Shown: positions 41,563-49,539 of the stretch, piece by piece | Position numbering within the stretch: the stretch's first letter is position 1 | How the letters are laid out: each line of letters starts with the position of its first letter | DNA from: UBA4738 sp002413305 | Lineage (GTDB): Bacteria; Actinomycetota; UBA4738 | Reading direction: 5' to 3' | Assembly: GCA_036847185.1 (NCBI GenBank) | Contig: DAIUAM010000015.1 | Span: forward strand, 4,845 to 68,844 | DNA length: 64,000 bases | Program-made: the position numbers and the translations under genes | The notes under the pieces: model-generated | The model's input: only the letters and a program-made list of their open reading frames with translations | What the model was told of the DNA's origin: nothing | The model's database searches: none

Positions 41563-44181
41563 AACCGTGTCGTCCTCGAGTGATAGCACGACCGTTTCGG
41601 CAACGAGGTCAAACCGCAAGGTGAGCGCATCGCCCGGTTCAGCTCCGCGGCGCCGGAAGAAGGGGCCGTAGCCCCACGACGCCCCGCCGTCGTCCACGAC
41701 GACAGTCCCGGCTGGGACCCCGTCCTGGGTCAAAGCGGGGAATCGCCGGCCGGCCACGTACCGAGCGATGGCGGACGGAATGCCGAACACGGGAGAGCCC
41801 ACGTCACCCACCACGACCGTCAGTTGGAGAGTTCCATCCTCGTTCCAGCCATACGCCAGCGTGCGCCGCCGTCGAGTCCTGGTGGCGAGAACGCCACGGA
41901 GTGCTTCCAGCTCCGCGGGATCGACTGCCTGGCCGCGCAGCGACCAGACGTTAGTCGCGGGGTGATCGAGGATTGGGCTGTAGGTGGTGAAAACCGAGAA
42001 GGTGCTGACATTCACTCCCCTGCCGGTGACGGCCTCCTCGAGCTCAGCCCGGTCCATCAGCCCGGTGGGCGAAGCCCGCAGCACCTCGACAAACACCTCC
42101 TCGACGTCGCCGAGCTCCTTGCGATAGTCCAGCCGCCCGGCCGATGAAACCGTCCCATCGGCATGAAGGACGAACTCGGGGTGGGCGTCGTAGAAGGCGG
42201 TGAGCACGGCCACCGGCGGCACGGTGTCGATGCGCCGGAACTGGTAGTGGCGACGCACGCCTTGGCGAAGCGTGGGGACATCCAGTCGAGGCGTCACCGA
42301 GAGCATGCGCTGGGAGACATTGCGCAATCGGTTGCGGTCCGAGGTAATACCGGGCATCCAGAACCAGTCCTCGTGCAGGAAATGGACGCGGTCGGACGAA
42401 TGCAGGATCCGGGAGACCACGTCGGCCGAAAATCGCTGCCCCCGTGCCTCGAGCTCGGCGTGCACCTCTTCGATGTTGGATACGCCGACTCGGCCAGCCT
42501 CGCGACGGGCAACGGCGAACACGGGACCCGTACCCGTCACCCCCTGAGCCAGTACGTAGCCCGCGCCGTCACCTGTATCCATATGGAAGGTGACCTCGTA
42601 GCCGAGGAGTGTCGCCGCCACCGCAAGGCCAGCCGGGTGCAGGGGGACCGTAGTGAGCCCCTCCCGCACCAGAAGTTGCGCGGCCTGATCCGGTCGAAGC
42701 GGGGCCCGTTCGGTGAGTAGCTCAACGGCGCGTTCGATCTGCGGCAGATAGGTGCGGCCGATCCGCTCGGTGACGCGGCGTTCGATCTGGCGGATGCGCT
42801 CCCGGCTCATGCGGAATGCATCGCCTATCTCTTGGAGGGTGTGGGGGCCGCCTTCACCCCAGCCGAGCCGGCCAACCACGATTGCGATGTCGCGATCGCT
42901 CACGCCGACGCTTCGCAGCAGCCGCCCCAGGGCCAGGTCGATCGGCTCAGCCGCGATCTCCTCGGCGCGATCTCGAATCTTGGGCAGGGCCTCGGCGATG
43001 GCCCAGGAACGGGGCCTCTCGGGATCGGTCAAGGCATCTTCGAATAATTCGGCGAGCGTGCCGGCGTATGGGGGGACGACATCTCGGAACCGCGGATCAT
43101 TGGCGCGGACGCGTTCGGCCCACTCGGTTTCGGCTGCCTGCGTCAAGTCACGCCGCGCCGCCTCATCAAGCGTCAGGCTGGGGGACAGGCTAGGGGCCGA
43201 TGCGACGGCATCGGCCATGGCAGCGAACTCGAGCACGGTCTTCACCCCCATCGCCGGGATGGCGAGCAGATCGCCGTACGTCACGGTCTGCAGGCGCTCG
43301 GCATCAAACAGCTCGCCCCGTTCCAGGGTGGTACGGACCCGCTTGGGCCACGGAACGTCCGCGTGGTCGAGGCCCGAAGGCCAGGCACCGTCGAGCACAC
43401 GCAGCTGTACGAGGTCGGCGGCCCGGTAGGTGACCAGGCCGATCAGGTACCGCTCCACCCGCAACGGCAGCGAATCGAGGCGGCGCCAGACCGAGGCGTC
43501 CAGGGAAAGCGGGGTCGCCCCTTCAGGAAGGCGGAGGTCGATCACCAACCACGCGGGCAGCGCCTCATCGGCGAGCGCCCGCCGCAGCGTGGCCGGGAGC
43601 AGCGGTGATCCCGGCTCCCCCCACCGCGGAATCGTGAGCAGGCGGATCGACTGGGCTGGCTCGGCATCGGGCTCGGGCGCCGCCCTCGGGAGGTAAACCT
43701 CGAGGAACGCGGCCGCCTCCAGAGCCGTCTTCACCCCGATCTGGCGCCCGTCGAGCAACTCCCCAAACGTGAGGGTGGCCAGCCGGCTGGCTTCTCGGCC
43801 CACACCTGCTCGTAGCAGGGCATTGCGGGGCCGGGCCGGCCATCCGGCAACGAGCGCCTCGAAGCTGCTGATGCCCGAGCCACCGATCGTGACGTCATGG
43901 AGCTCAATGGTGGAGCCCCGTACCAGGTCGAGGACATACGCGCGGGCGCGATCTCGTACGGGCGGATCGTCCGGGAGCCGGTCCCAAATCCCCGCCTTCA
44001 AGGCCGTCACCGAGGCGCCGGGGGCATCGAGGATCTCGGTCAACCACTCCGGAAGAGGGATGCCAGCAAGGCGCACAGCCAGAGAGGCTGGCAGCAGCGG
44101 AAGCGGAGGCTCGCCCCAGGACAGCTGCTCAGGAGCCTCCGTCAAGGGCTTGAGTGAAGTTTCCCTCTTGTCGTCGACCAT
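41542..44181 (-). CDS. Large protein with two RNA polymerase alpha-CTD-like modules and a sigma region 4-like HTH
   Basis: The 879-aa protein has no named family that I recognise. Two modules are related to each other: about 20-165 and 186-325. Each begins with a WGEP-x-LPLLPA-type segment and ends in a helix-hairpin-helix that resembles the C-terminal domain of RNA polymerase alpha (RLATLTFGELLDGRQIGVKTALEA and RLQTVTYGDLLAIPAMGVKTVLEF). Residues about 440-475 (HTLQEIGDAFRMSRERIRQIERRVTERI) closely match sigma-70 region 4.2. The remaining 400 residues contain helical and beta regions, possibly winged-helix repeats at 480-600. No enzymatic motif is evident. ATG 44181 is chosen over an upstream frame that would overlap the divergent gene. 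It is likely to bind DNA and possibly RNA polymerase, and could regulate or be the sensor of the divergent ATPase locus. Confidence 0.8.
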   Translation of the reverse strand: MVDDKRETSLKPLTEAPEQLSWGEPPLPLLPASLAVRLAGIPLPEWLTEILDAPGASVTALKAGIWDRLPDDPPVRDRARAYVLDLVRGSTIELHDVTIGGSGISSFEALVAGWPARPRNALLRAGVGREASRLATLTFGELLDGRQIGVKTALEAAAFLEVYLPRAAPEPDAEPAQSIRLLTIPRWGEPGSPLLPATLRRALADEALPAWLVIDLRLPEGATPLSLDASVWRRLDSLPLRVERYLIGLVTYRAADLVQLRVLDGAWPSGLDHADVPWPKRVRTTLERGELFDAERLQTVTYGDLLAIPAMGVKTVLEFAAMADAVASAPSLSPSLTLDEAARRDLTQAAETEWAERVRANDPRFRDVVPPYAGTLAELFEDALTDPERPRSWAIAEALPKIRDRAEEIAAEPIDLALGRLLRSVGVSDRDIAIVVGRLGWGEGGPHTLQEIGDAFRMSRERIRQIERRVTERIGRTYLPQIERAVELLTERAPLRPDQAAQLLVREGLTTVPLHPAGLAVAATLLGYEVTFHMDTGDGAGYVLAQGVTGTGPVFAVARREAGRVGVSNIEEVHAELEARGQRFSADVVSRILHSSDRVHFLHEDWFWMPGITSDRNRLRNVSQRMLSVTPRLDVPTLRQGVRRHYQFRRIDTVPPVAVLTAFYDAHPEFVLHADGTVSSAGRLDYRKELGDVEEVFVEVLRASPTGLMDRAELEEAVTGRGVNVSTFSVFTTYSPILDHPATNVWSLRGQAVDPAELEALRGVLATRTRRRRTLAYGWNEDGTLQLTVVVGDVGSPVFGIPSAIARYVAGRRFPALTQDGVPAGTVVVDDGGASWGYGPFFRRRGAEPGDALTLRFDLVAETVVLSLEDDTVLLGEAG

Positions 44182-44190
44182 GGCGCTGGT

Positions 44191-44196
44191 TATAGT
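44191..44196 (+). promoter_or_regulatory. -10 element TATAGT for the winged-helix/ATPase pair (leaderless)
   Basis: It lies 9 nt before ATG 44206 and shares bases 44192-44196 with the opposing -10 element, so the two promoters physically overlap. Confidence 0.5.
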
Positions 44197-44197
44197 A
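44192..44197 (-). promoter_or_regulatory. -10 element TACTAT for the sigma/alpha-CTD-like gene (leaderless)
   Basis: It lies 10 nt before ATG 44181 on the minus strand. Only 24 bp separate the two divergent start codons. Confidence 0.5.
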
Positions 44198-44205
44198 GCG
44201 GTCCC

Positions 44206-44820
44206 ATGGTCGAAAGTCGAGAGAAATCCTTGACACTGCAGGTCACCGCCACCCAGCTGGTGGCACTGGCGCTGTACGGGTTGGGCGGAGGCGGGACCGT
44301 GGTGGACACGGAGGACGTGGCCATTCGCGCCCATGAGATCGCTCCCGGCAGATTCGCCTGGCGCAAGTACCCTGACCAGATCAATCTCGAACTGGTCCGG
44401 GTAGCCCTCAACGACGCCCGCAAGCGCGAGAACGGTGCCCTGGTCATCGGCACCGGCAAGAGTGGATGGTCGCTCACCACGGCGGGCCAGCTCTGGGCCG
44501 AGGTCAACGCGCCCCGGTTGAAGGGCCGCGACCTGACCAAGCCTCGGGCCGAGCGTAGCGCCGGCTCTATCGATGAGCGGCGCTGGCGGCGCGAACGCGC
44601 CCGGATGCTCATGACCGAGGCCTGGCGACAGTGGACCACCTCGGAGGACGGGATGGAGCTCACTCGGGAGGCCGTCCTCGATCTCTTCCGGATCGATCGC
44701 TACGTGATGGGCCGCGCTCGGGAGCTCAAGGTGAACCGGATGCGAGAGTTGTTCGGGGACGACGCCGAGCTGGCGCCGTTCATCGAAGTGGCAGCTGGAA
44801 TCGTCCTGAAGGAGGCGTGA
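44206..44820 (+). CDS. Winged-helix-like accessory protein of the GHKL ATPase locus
   Basis: The 204-aa protein is of no family I can name. Residues about 14-100 look like a winged helix (TATQLVALALYGLGGGG, VALNDARKRENGALVIGTGKSGWSLTTAGQLWAE). A basic linker follows (about 105-130), then a helical C-terminal domain with TREAVLDLFRIDRYVMGRARELKVNRMRELFGDD. Its stop overlaps the ATPase start (TGATG) behind AAGGAGG, so the two are made together. It may bind DNA and recruit the ATPase; this is inference from context. Confidence 0.7.
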   Translation: MVESREKSLTLQVTATQLVALALYGLGGGGTVVDTEDVAIRAHEIAPGRFAWRKYPDQINLELVRVALNDARKRENGALVIGTGKSGWSLTTAGQLWAEVNAPRLKGRDLTKPRAERSAGSIDERRWRRERARMLMTEAWRQWTTSEDGMELTREAVLDLFRIDRYVMGRARELKVNRMRELFGDDAELAPFIEVAAGIVLKEA

Positions 44821-46466
44821 TGGTGGTGCACCAGCCGGAGACGGATCTCGTCGTTACGACCCACGTCGGTCGTGACGTGCTGGCCCAGGCGGCCCAGTTC
44901 AAGACCGAGGCGGCGACGGTCTGGGAGTACGTGGTGAACTCGCTGCAGTACGTGGACCCGGGCGTCCAGCCCAACGTCGAGGTAAGGGTGCGCCGGGACA
45001 CCATCGTAATCTCGGACAACGGCGCCGGCATGGACGAGAAGCGGTTGCGCCACTTCTTCACCATGCACGGCGAGAACCTGGAGCGCCGGGCCGGCCGGAT
45101 GGGTCGGGGCAAGTGGGGCACGGGCAAGAGCGCGGCGTTCGGCATCGCCAATGCGCTGCGGGTCGACACAGTGCGTAATGGGTTGCGCAACGTGGTGGTG
45201 CTGACCCGGGCGGCCATCGAGGCTTCGGACGGCGAAGTGATCCCGCTGGACTGGCAGGTCCGCAACGAGCCGGTGGACGCGCCCAACGGCACGGTCATCG
45301 CCATCAGCGATCTGCTGCTGCCGCGGGTGGACAAGGCGGTGATCATCGAGTACATCGAGCGGAACCTCGCGGCCTTCCGGGGCACCAACCCGACCGTGGC
45401 GGTGAACTCGCACATCTGCGAGTACCACGCACCGCCGATTAGGCAGACGTATCGGTTCACCCCGAACGAGAAGCAGGCGGCGGTGCTTGGGGACGTCAAT
45501 CTCTTCATCAACGCCTCAACCAAGCCGCTTCGGGACTGGGAGCAGGGCATCGTAGTCCTCGCCGGCCCCGGGAACCTGGTGGCCATCGAGAGAGGTGGCG
45601 TGGACCACAAGGAGTTCGGCAACTACCTGTTCGGTGAGGTCGACGTGCCGGCCCTGGAGACCTTCGAGACCCCGCTTGAGCCGTTCGACCCTTCCCGGTC
45701 GCTGACCCTCAACCCGAAGCACCCGGTCGTGGCCGTGCTGCTGGGCTTCCTCGGCTCGAAGCTGGAACAGGTTCGAGCCGAGATGGTGGCCGCCGAGCGG
45801 ACGGCCCGCGACCAGGAGGAGGCCCGCCGCTTGGCCCGGCACGCCAACGACCTCGCGGACATCCTCAACCAGGACTTCATGACCCAGATGCAGCGGCTGC
45901 GGGACATCCGCGCCGCCACCAGCAGGCCGGGGGCAGCCTCGGCCCTCCAGGGCGCCGGCGCCGCCGGCGACACCGAGCCCGATCTCTGGGTCAAGGGGCT
46001 TGATGAACCCGGTGAGCTCGAGGCCCCCGCCGAGAACGGTGGCAAGGGTGAGGGTGGTGGCGGTCCGGCACCGAACATTCCCCAGGTCGGCCACCCGTCC
46101 GAAAACGGCGAGGCGGTTGTCTCACCTGCCGGTGGTCAGGGTCAGCGCAAGCGCCCGCGGGGTGGATTCAGCGTGGACTTCCGCAACCTCGGGGAGGATG
46201 AGGACCGCTCAATGTACGACTCCAACGCAATGATGATCATCATCAACAAGGACCACCCGGTGGTGGGGGCTGCGTTGCAGCACGATGGCATCGAGAGCAT
46301 CTCCTTCCGTCGGTTGTCCTATGAGATTGCCTTCTCCGAGTACGCCATCGCGCTCTCGTACGAGATGGTTAACCGAGACCCGGCGATGCCGGCGGACGAC
46401 GTCCTTTACGATATCCGAGCCACGATGAAACGCATCACCCGGGCCGCCGCGCCCCTCTACGCATAA
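44820..46466 (+). CDS. GHKL ATPase (MutL/MORC/Hsp90-type)
   Basis: The 548-aa protein has the Bergerat ATP-binding fold. The N-box is WEYVVNSLQYVD (E36, N40), G1 is SDNGAGMDE (D66-G70) and the glycine-rich lid is GRMGRGKWGTGKSAAFG (92-108). A transducer-like region follows, then a coiled coil near 318-350, a Gly/Pro-rich disordered linker (about 380-450) and a C-terminal domain of about 90 residues (MYDSNAMMIIINKDHPVVG onward). No kinase histidine box is present, so it is not a sensor kinase. Prokaryotic MutL/MORC-like ATPases are known from restriction-modification and other conflict loci. It is translationally coupled to the winged-helix protein and beside an R-M pair, so a defence role is plausible but unproven. 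Confidence 0.82.
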   Translation: MVVHQPETDLVVTTHVGRDVLAQAAQFKTEAATVWEYVVNSLQYVDPGVQPNVEVRVRRDTIVISDNGAGMDEKRLRHFFTMHGENLERRAGRMGRGKWGTGKSAAFGIANALRVDTVRNGLRNVVVLTRAAIEASDGEVIPLDWQVRNEPVDAPNGTVIAISDLLLPRVDKAVIIEYIERNLAAFRGTNPTVAVNSHICEYHAPPIRQTYRFTPNEKQAAVLGDVNLFINASTKPLRDWEQGIVVLAGPGNLVAIERGGVDHKEFGNYLFGEVDVPALETFETPLEPFDPSRSLTLNPKHPVVAVLLGFLGSKLEQVRAEMVAAERTARDQEEARRLARHANDLADILNQDFMTQMQRLRDIRAATSRPGAASALQGAGAAGDTEPDLWVKGLDEPGELEAPAENGGKGEGGGGPAPNIPQVGHPSENGEAVVSPAGGQGQRKRPRGGFSVDFRNLGEDEDRSMYDSNAMMIIINKDHPVVGAALQHDGIESISFRRLSYEIAFSEYAIALSYEMVNRDPAMPADDVLYDIRATMKRITRAAAPLYA

Positions 46467-46754
46467 GCGGAGCCCGAGACTCGCCTGTCGGAGATGGCTT
46501 CCGAATTGCGTGCAGCAACGAGCTCATTCTCGCGGCCAGCTACGTGGTGGGCTTGGCCCATCGGGTACCGGCTGCGTGATTGAGAACTCCGCAGACGCGG
46601 TCCAGCCGGAGTCACTCGTCATTCAACCGAGAATCGGATTGATTGAGCGCCCGCTGACGGACCACGAAACTTGAGCGATCTCCCGCGGAGTGTCTCCTTG
46701 GGAGATCGGCTGCCATGTGTCGTCCCAGGCCGAACTGGACTCTGTGGATCCGGC
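46467..46754. other. Gene-free junction between island and pdxS
   Basis: About 290 bp follow the ATPase stop without a convincing ORF on either strand. Apart from the hairpin at 46676-46708 I see no repeat or tRNA fragment that would mark an insertion site. Confidence 0.7.
46676..46708 (-). terminator. Hairpin downstream of pdxS
   Basis: A perfect 9-bp inverted repeat (CGATCTCCC at 46676-46684 with GGGAGATCG at 46700-46708, loop 15) lies 46 nt past the pdxS stop. It may end the pdxS transcript, which no longer reaches pdxT. Confidence 0.5.
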
Positions 46755-47642
46755 TCACCACCCGCGGGTCTGGAGGAGCTCCTCGGGCTTCAGGCTGGCG
46801 ATGTCCTGGCCCCGCATGGGCTCTCCCAGGCCGCGGGAGACCTTGGCCAGGATGTCCGGGTCGTTGAAGTACGTGGTGGCTTCGACGATCGCCCTCGCTC
46901 GCGCGGCCGGGTCCGAGGACTTGAAGATGCCGCTGCCGACGAAGTTTCCGTCGGCCCCCAGCTGCATCATGAGCGCGGCGTCGGCTGGGGTGGCCAGCCC
47001 GCCGGCCGAGAAGTTCACGACCGGGAGCTTGCCGGTGGCGGCGACGGTACGAACCAGGTCCAGCGGGGCCTGGAGGTCCTTTGCGGCCCGGGCCAGCTCG
47101 TCGGGGCTGAGCGAGGTGAGCGCCCGCATCTGCCCCTGGATCTTGCGCATGTGGGTGACGGCGTGCACCACGTCGCCGGTCCCGGCCTCGCCCTTCGTGC
47201 GGATCATGGCCGCGCCCTCGGAGATCCGCCGCAGCGCCTCGCCCAGGTCGCGCGCCCCGCACACGAACGGCACCGTGAACCGCCACTTGTCAATGTGGTG
47301 CTCCTCGTCGGCGGGAGTGAGGACTTCAGACTCGTCGATGTAGTCGACCCCCAGCGACTGCAGGATCTGCGCCTCGACGAAGTGCCCGATCCGGGCCTTC
47401 GCCATCACCGGGATCGACACGGCCTCCATGATCTCGGCCACCTTGGTGGGGTCGGCCATGCGAGCCACGCCGCCCTCCTTGCGGATGTCGGCCGGGACCC
47501 GCTCGAGCGCCATCACCGCGACCGCGCCCGCATCCTCGGCGATCTTCGCCTGCTCGGCGTTGGTCACGTCCATGATGACCCCGCCCTTCAGCATCTCGGC
47601 GAGGCCGGTCTTGACCCGCAGCGTGCCCGTTTCGTTCTCCAT
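46755..47642 (-). CDS. pdxS: Pyridoxal 5'-phosphate synthase lyase subunit PdxS
   Basis: The 295-aa TIM-barrel enzyme has KTGLAEMLKGGVIMDVTNAEQAKIAEDAGAVAVMALERVPAD, PVMAKARIGHFVEAQIL, the catalytic lysine region KWRFTVPFVCGARDLGEALRR and LPVVNFSAGGLATPADAALMM. It builds PLP from ribose 5-phosphate, glyceraldehyde 3-phosphate and the ammonia delivered by PdxT. ATG 47642 follows a GGAGG site. A TACACT hexamer at 47698-47693 could be its -10 element. The partner pdxT is separated by the island. Confidence 0.97.
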   Translation of the reverse strand: MENETGTLRVKTGLAEMLKGGVIMDVTNAEQAKIAEDAGAVAVMALERVPADIRKEGGVARMADPTKVAEIMEAVSIPVMAKARIGHFVEAQILQSLGVDYIDESEVLTPADEEHHIDKWRFTVPFVCGARDLGEALRRISEGAAMIRTKGEAGTGDVVHAVTHMRKIQGQMRALTSLSPDELARAAKDLQAPLDLVRTVAATGKLPVVNFSAGGLATPADAALMMQLGADGNFVGSGIFKSSDPAARARAIVEATTYFNDPDILAKVSRGLGEPMRGQDIASLKPEELLQTRGW

Positions 47643-47739
47643 CGAAGGACCTCCCGCGCGGCGCCCGACGGCGCACCGGCTCCTGCACAGCCAGTGTACT
47701 CGGGCAACCTCGGGGCTCGCGGGCGTGTATGTACTAGGG

Positions 47740-48243
47740 GTGCGAGTGGATGAAGAGGTCGCCGACCGGGATCGAACGCACGCCGCCCTACGGGCAGCCT
47801 TCGACGCGCACTACGCGTCTCTGGTCCGGTTGTGCGCCCTGCTCACGGCCGACCGCGGCTGGGCCGAGGATCTGGCCCGGGAGTGCTTCGTGCGGATCGC
47901 GCCCCGGATCGGAAGCCTTGCACCCGAGGCCGTGGGCCCGTGGCTCCGCCGCATCGCCTACAGCCAGTGGAAGAACGTGCTGCACCGACGGGCGGTCGAA
48001 CGCGGGGCCGCCTCCCGACCCCCTCGGGATGGGGTGCCCGTCCACCTCGAGTTGGACGACGTGTGGGACGCGGTCCGAAGGCTCCCCCTCCGGCGACGGG
48101 CGTGCATCGTGCTTCGGTTCTACGAGGACCTGTCAGAGCGCGAGATCTCGGAGATCCTGGGCTGCCGGGTGGGCACCGTGAAGAGGCAGACGAGCCGGGC
48201 GCTGGCGAAGCTTCGCAAGGAGGTGGGCGATGACGATCGCTGA
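47740..48243 (+). CDS. ECF-like RNA polymerase sigma factor
   Basis: The protein is 167 aa from GTG 47740 (GTG 47746 is possible). Region 2 lies at about 18-65 (AFDAHYASLVRLCALLTADRGWAEDLARECFVRI) and region 4 at about 110-160 (LRRRACIVLRFYEDLSEREISEILGCRVGTVKRQTSRALAKLR). The layout resembles SigE-family ECF factors of actinobacteria. The next gene overlaps its end by 14 bp and encodes a membrane protein that could be its regulator. Confidence 0.85.
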   Translation: MRVDEEVADRDRTHAALRAAFDAHYASLVRLCALLTADRGWAEDLARECFVRIAPRIGSLAPEAVGPWLRRIAYSQWKNVLHRRAVERGAASRPPRDGVPVHLELDDVWDAVRRLPLRRRACIVLRFYEDLSEREISEILGCRVGTVKRQTSRALAKLRKEVGDDDR

Positions 48244-49516
48244 GCGTGTTCGCCTCTCGCTCCAGCGCGAAGGCTCCTTCCACACCGACCCGGACGAGGC
48301 GTGGAGGTCCATCGAGGCTCGCCTCCGCAGCCCTTCAAGAGCCCCGGACGGGAGCCGGTTTGTGACGGCCGTCGTGGCGATCGCCCTGGCATCGGCCGGC
48401 GTGGTGCTCGGGGTCCGAGCCTTCGGCCATGGCCCCCGGCCGCCGGGCGCACTCGGCGGCGAACGGATCGCCTTCCTTCAGTACGTCCGCACGCCCGGAG
48501 GCGGTAACGCGAACCTCGTCACGATGAACCCCAGCGGCTCCGACAAGCACGTCATCGCCGAGCACGTCGACCCGGACGTCGCCAGGCCCACCTGGTCAGC
48601 GGATGGCCGGCGGGTCGCCTTCTACGGGAACGAACGTCACCTGGGTCTGTGGATCGCCGACGCGGACGGCTCGCACATGCGCCGCCTCCTGGTGTGTCTG
48701 CCGCCGGCCTGTCCGGCGGACGGATTCGCCCTCTCCCCCGATGGATCCAAGCTTGCCCTGGTGAGGTCCTTCGTGGACGCGGGCGGCATCCCCGCAGCCC
48801 GGATCGAGGTCCTCGACACCTCGACCGGCGCGTCGCTCTTCATCACCTGCTCCTCCTCGACGTGCGGGCGGGGACTGGCCGAGCCGGCTTGGTCACCCGA
48901 CGGCTCGCGCCTCCTCTTCTCCCAGGCGAACAAGGCAAGCGGGCCCGAGTTCGAGTTCGAGTCCCCCTCCAGCGCGATCTTCTCCGTCGACGTCGATGGC
49001 TCGGGCCTGCGTCAGCTCAGCGACCGCGGCTGTTCGACGACCGCGGCCTGCACGGCCGACACGGCGCCCGCGTGGTCCCCGGACGGCCGAGAGATCGCGT
49101 TCATCCGCAACGAGATCCCGGCCGGGACGATCGGATCGGGCACGTGGGAGGTCGCCGTGATGGCCGCAGACGGATCGGACGTTCGGACCCTCACCACCTG
49201 CGACCAGGCCGTGTGCCGCCCGGTCACCGGGCCGGTTTGGTCCATCGACGGCACGTCGGTGAGCTATGCGATCGTCGGCGACCCCTCGATCTTCACGGTC
49301 GACGTCGCCGACGGCGCCATCCACCAGTTCCACACGTGCGGACGGTCGACCGGATGCTCGGGCCCGTTGGAGTTGACCCTTTCGCCGGACGGACGGTCGT
49401 TCGCGTTCGCCGGCCAGACCCTCCTCTATTCGATCCGGACGGATGGGACCGCCATGCGCGAACTCGCGCCCGGCGTGGCGGGCGGGATCGCCTGGCTCCC
49501 GGCGCCACAGGGCTGA
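48230..49516 (+). CDS. Membrane-anchored TolB/PD40-type beta-propeller protein (possible anti-sigma partner)
   Basis: The 428-aa protein has a cytoplasmic N-terminus of about 42 residues, a single transmembrane helix (about 43-66, RFVTAVVAIALASAGVVLGV) and an extracellular six- or seven-bladed propeller built of PD40-type repeats (ARPTWSADGRRVAFYG, FALSPDGSKLALV, PAWSPDGSRLLFS, APAWSPDGREIAFIR, LTLSPDGRSFAFAG). Many cysteines occur in pairs in the outer loops and could form disulfides. Because it overlaps the sigma factor gene and has an inside-out layout, it may sense an extracellular state and regulate the sigma factor; no classic anti-sigma zinc motif is present, so this is inference. Confidence 0.7.
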   Translation: MTIAERVRLSLQREGSFHTDPDEAWRSIEARLRSPSRAPDGSRFVTAVVAIALASAGVVLGVRAFGHGPRPPGALGGERIAFLQYVRTPGGGNANLVTMNPSGSDKHVIAEHVDPDVARPTWSADGRRVAFYGNERHLGLWIADADGSHMRRLLVCLPPACPADGFALSPDGSKLALVRSFVDAGGIPAARIEVLDTSTGASLFITCSSSTCGRGLAEPAWSPDGSRLLFSQANKASGPEFEFESPSSAIFSVDVDGSGLRQLSDRGCSTTAACTADTAPAWSPDGREIAFIRNEIPAGTIGSGTWEVAVMAADGSDVRTLTTCDQAVCRPVTGPVWSIDGTSVSYAIVGDPSIFTVDVADGAIHQFHTCGRSTGCSGPLELTLSPDGRSFAFAGQTLLYSIRTDGTAMRELAPGVAGGIAWLPAPQG

Positions 49517-49523
49517 ACCCCGC

Positions 49524-49529
49524 TAATCT
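49524..49529 (+). promoter_or_regulatory. -10 element TAATCT of trpS (leaderless)
   Basis: TANNNT hexamer 10 nt before ATG 49540; no ribosome site is present. Confidence 0.5.
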
Positions 49530-49539
49530 CCTCCGCACC

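Noticed and set aside
41542..44181. Housekeeping sigma factor
   Set aside because: Only region 4 is sigma-like; region 2, needed for -10 recognition and core binding, is absent.
44182..44334. 51-residue N-terminal extension of the sigma/alpha-CTD-like protein
   Set aside because: It would overlap the start of the divergent winged-helix gene and reads as low-quality sequence; ATG 44181 with its own -10 element is better.
46467..46754. Attachment site or tRNA fragment at the island edge
   Set aside because: No repeat of the left junction and no tRNA-like sequence found by eye.
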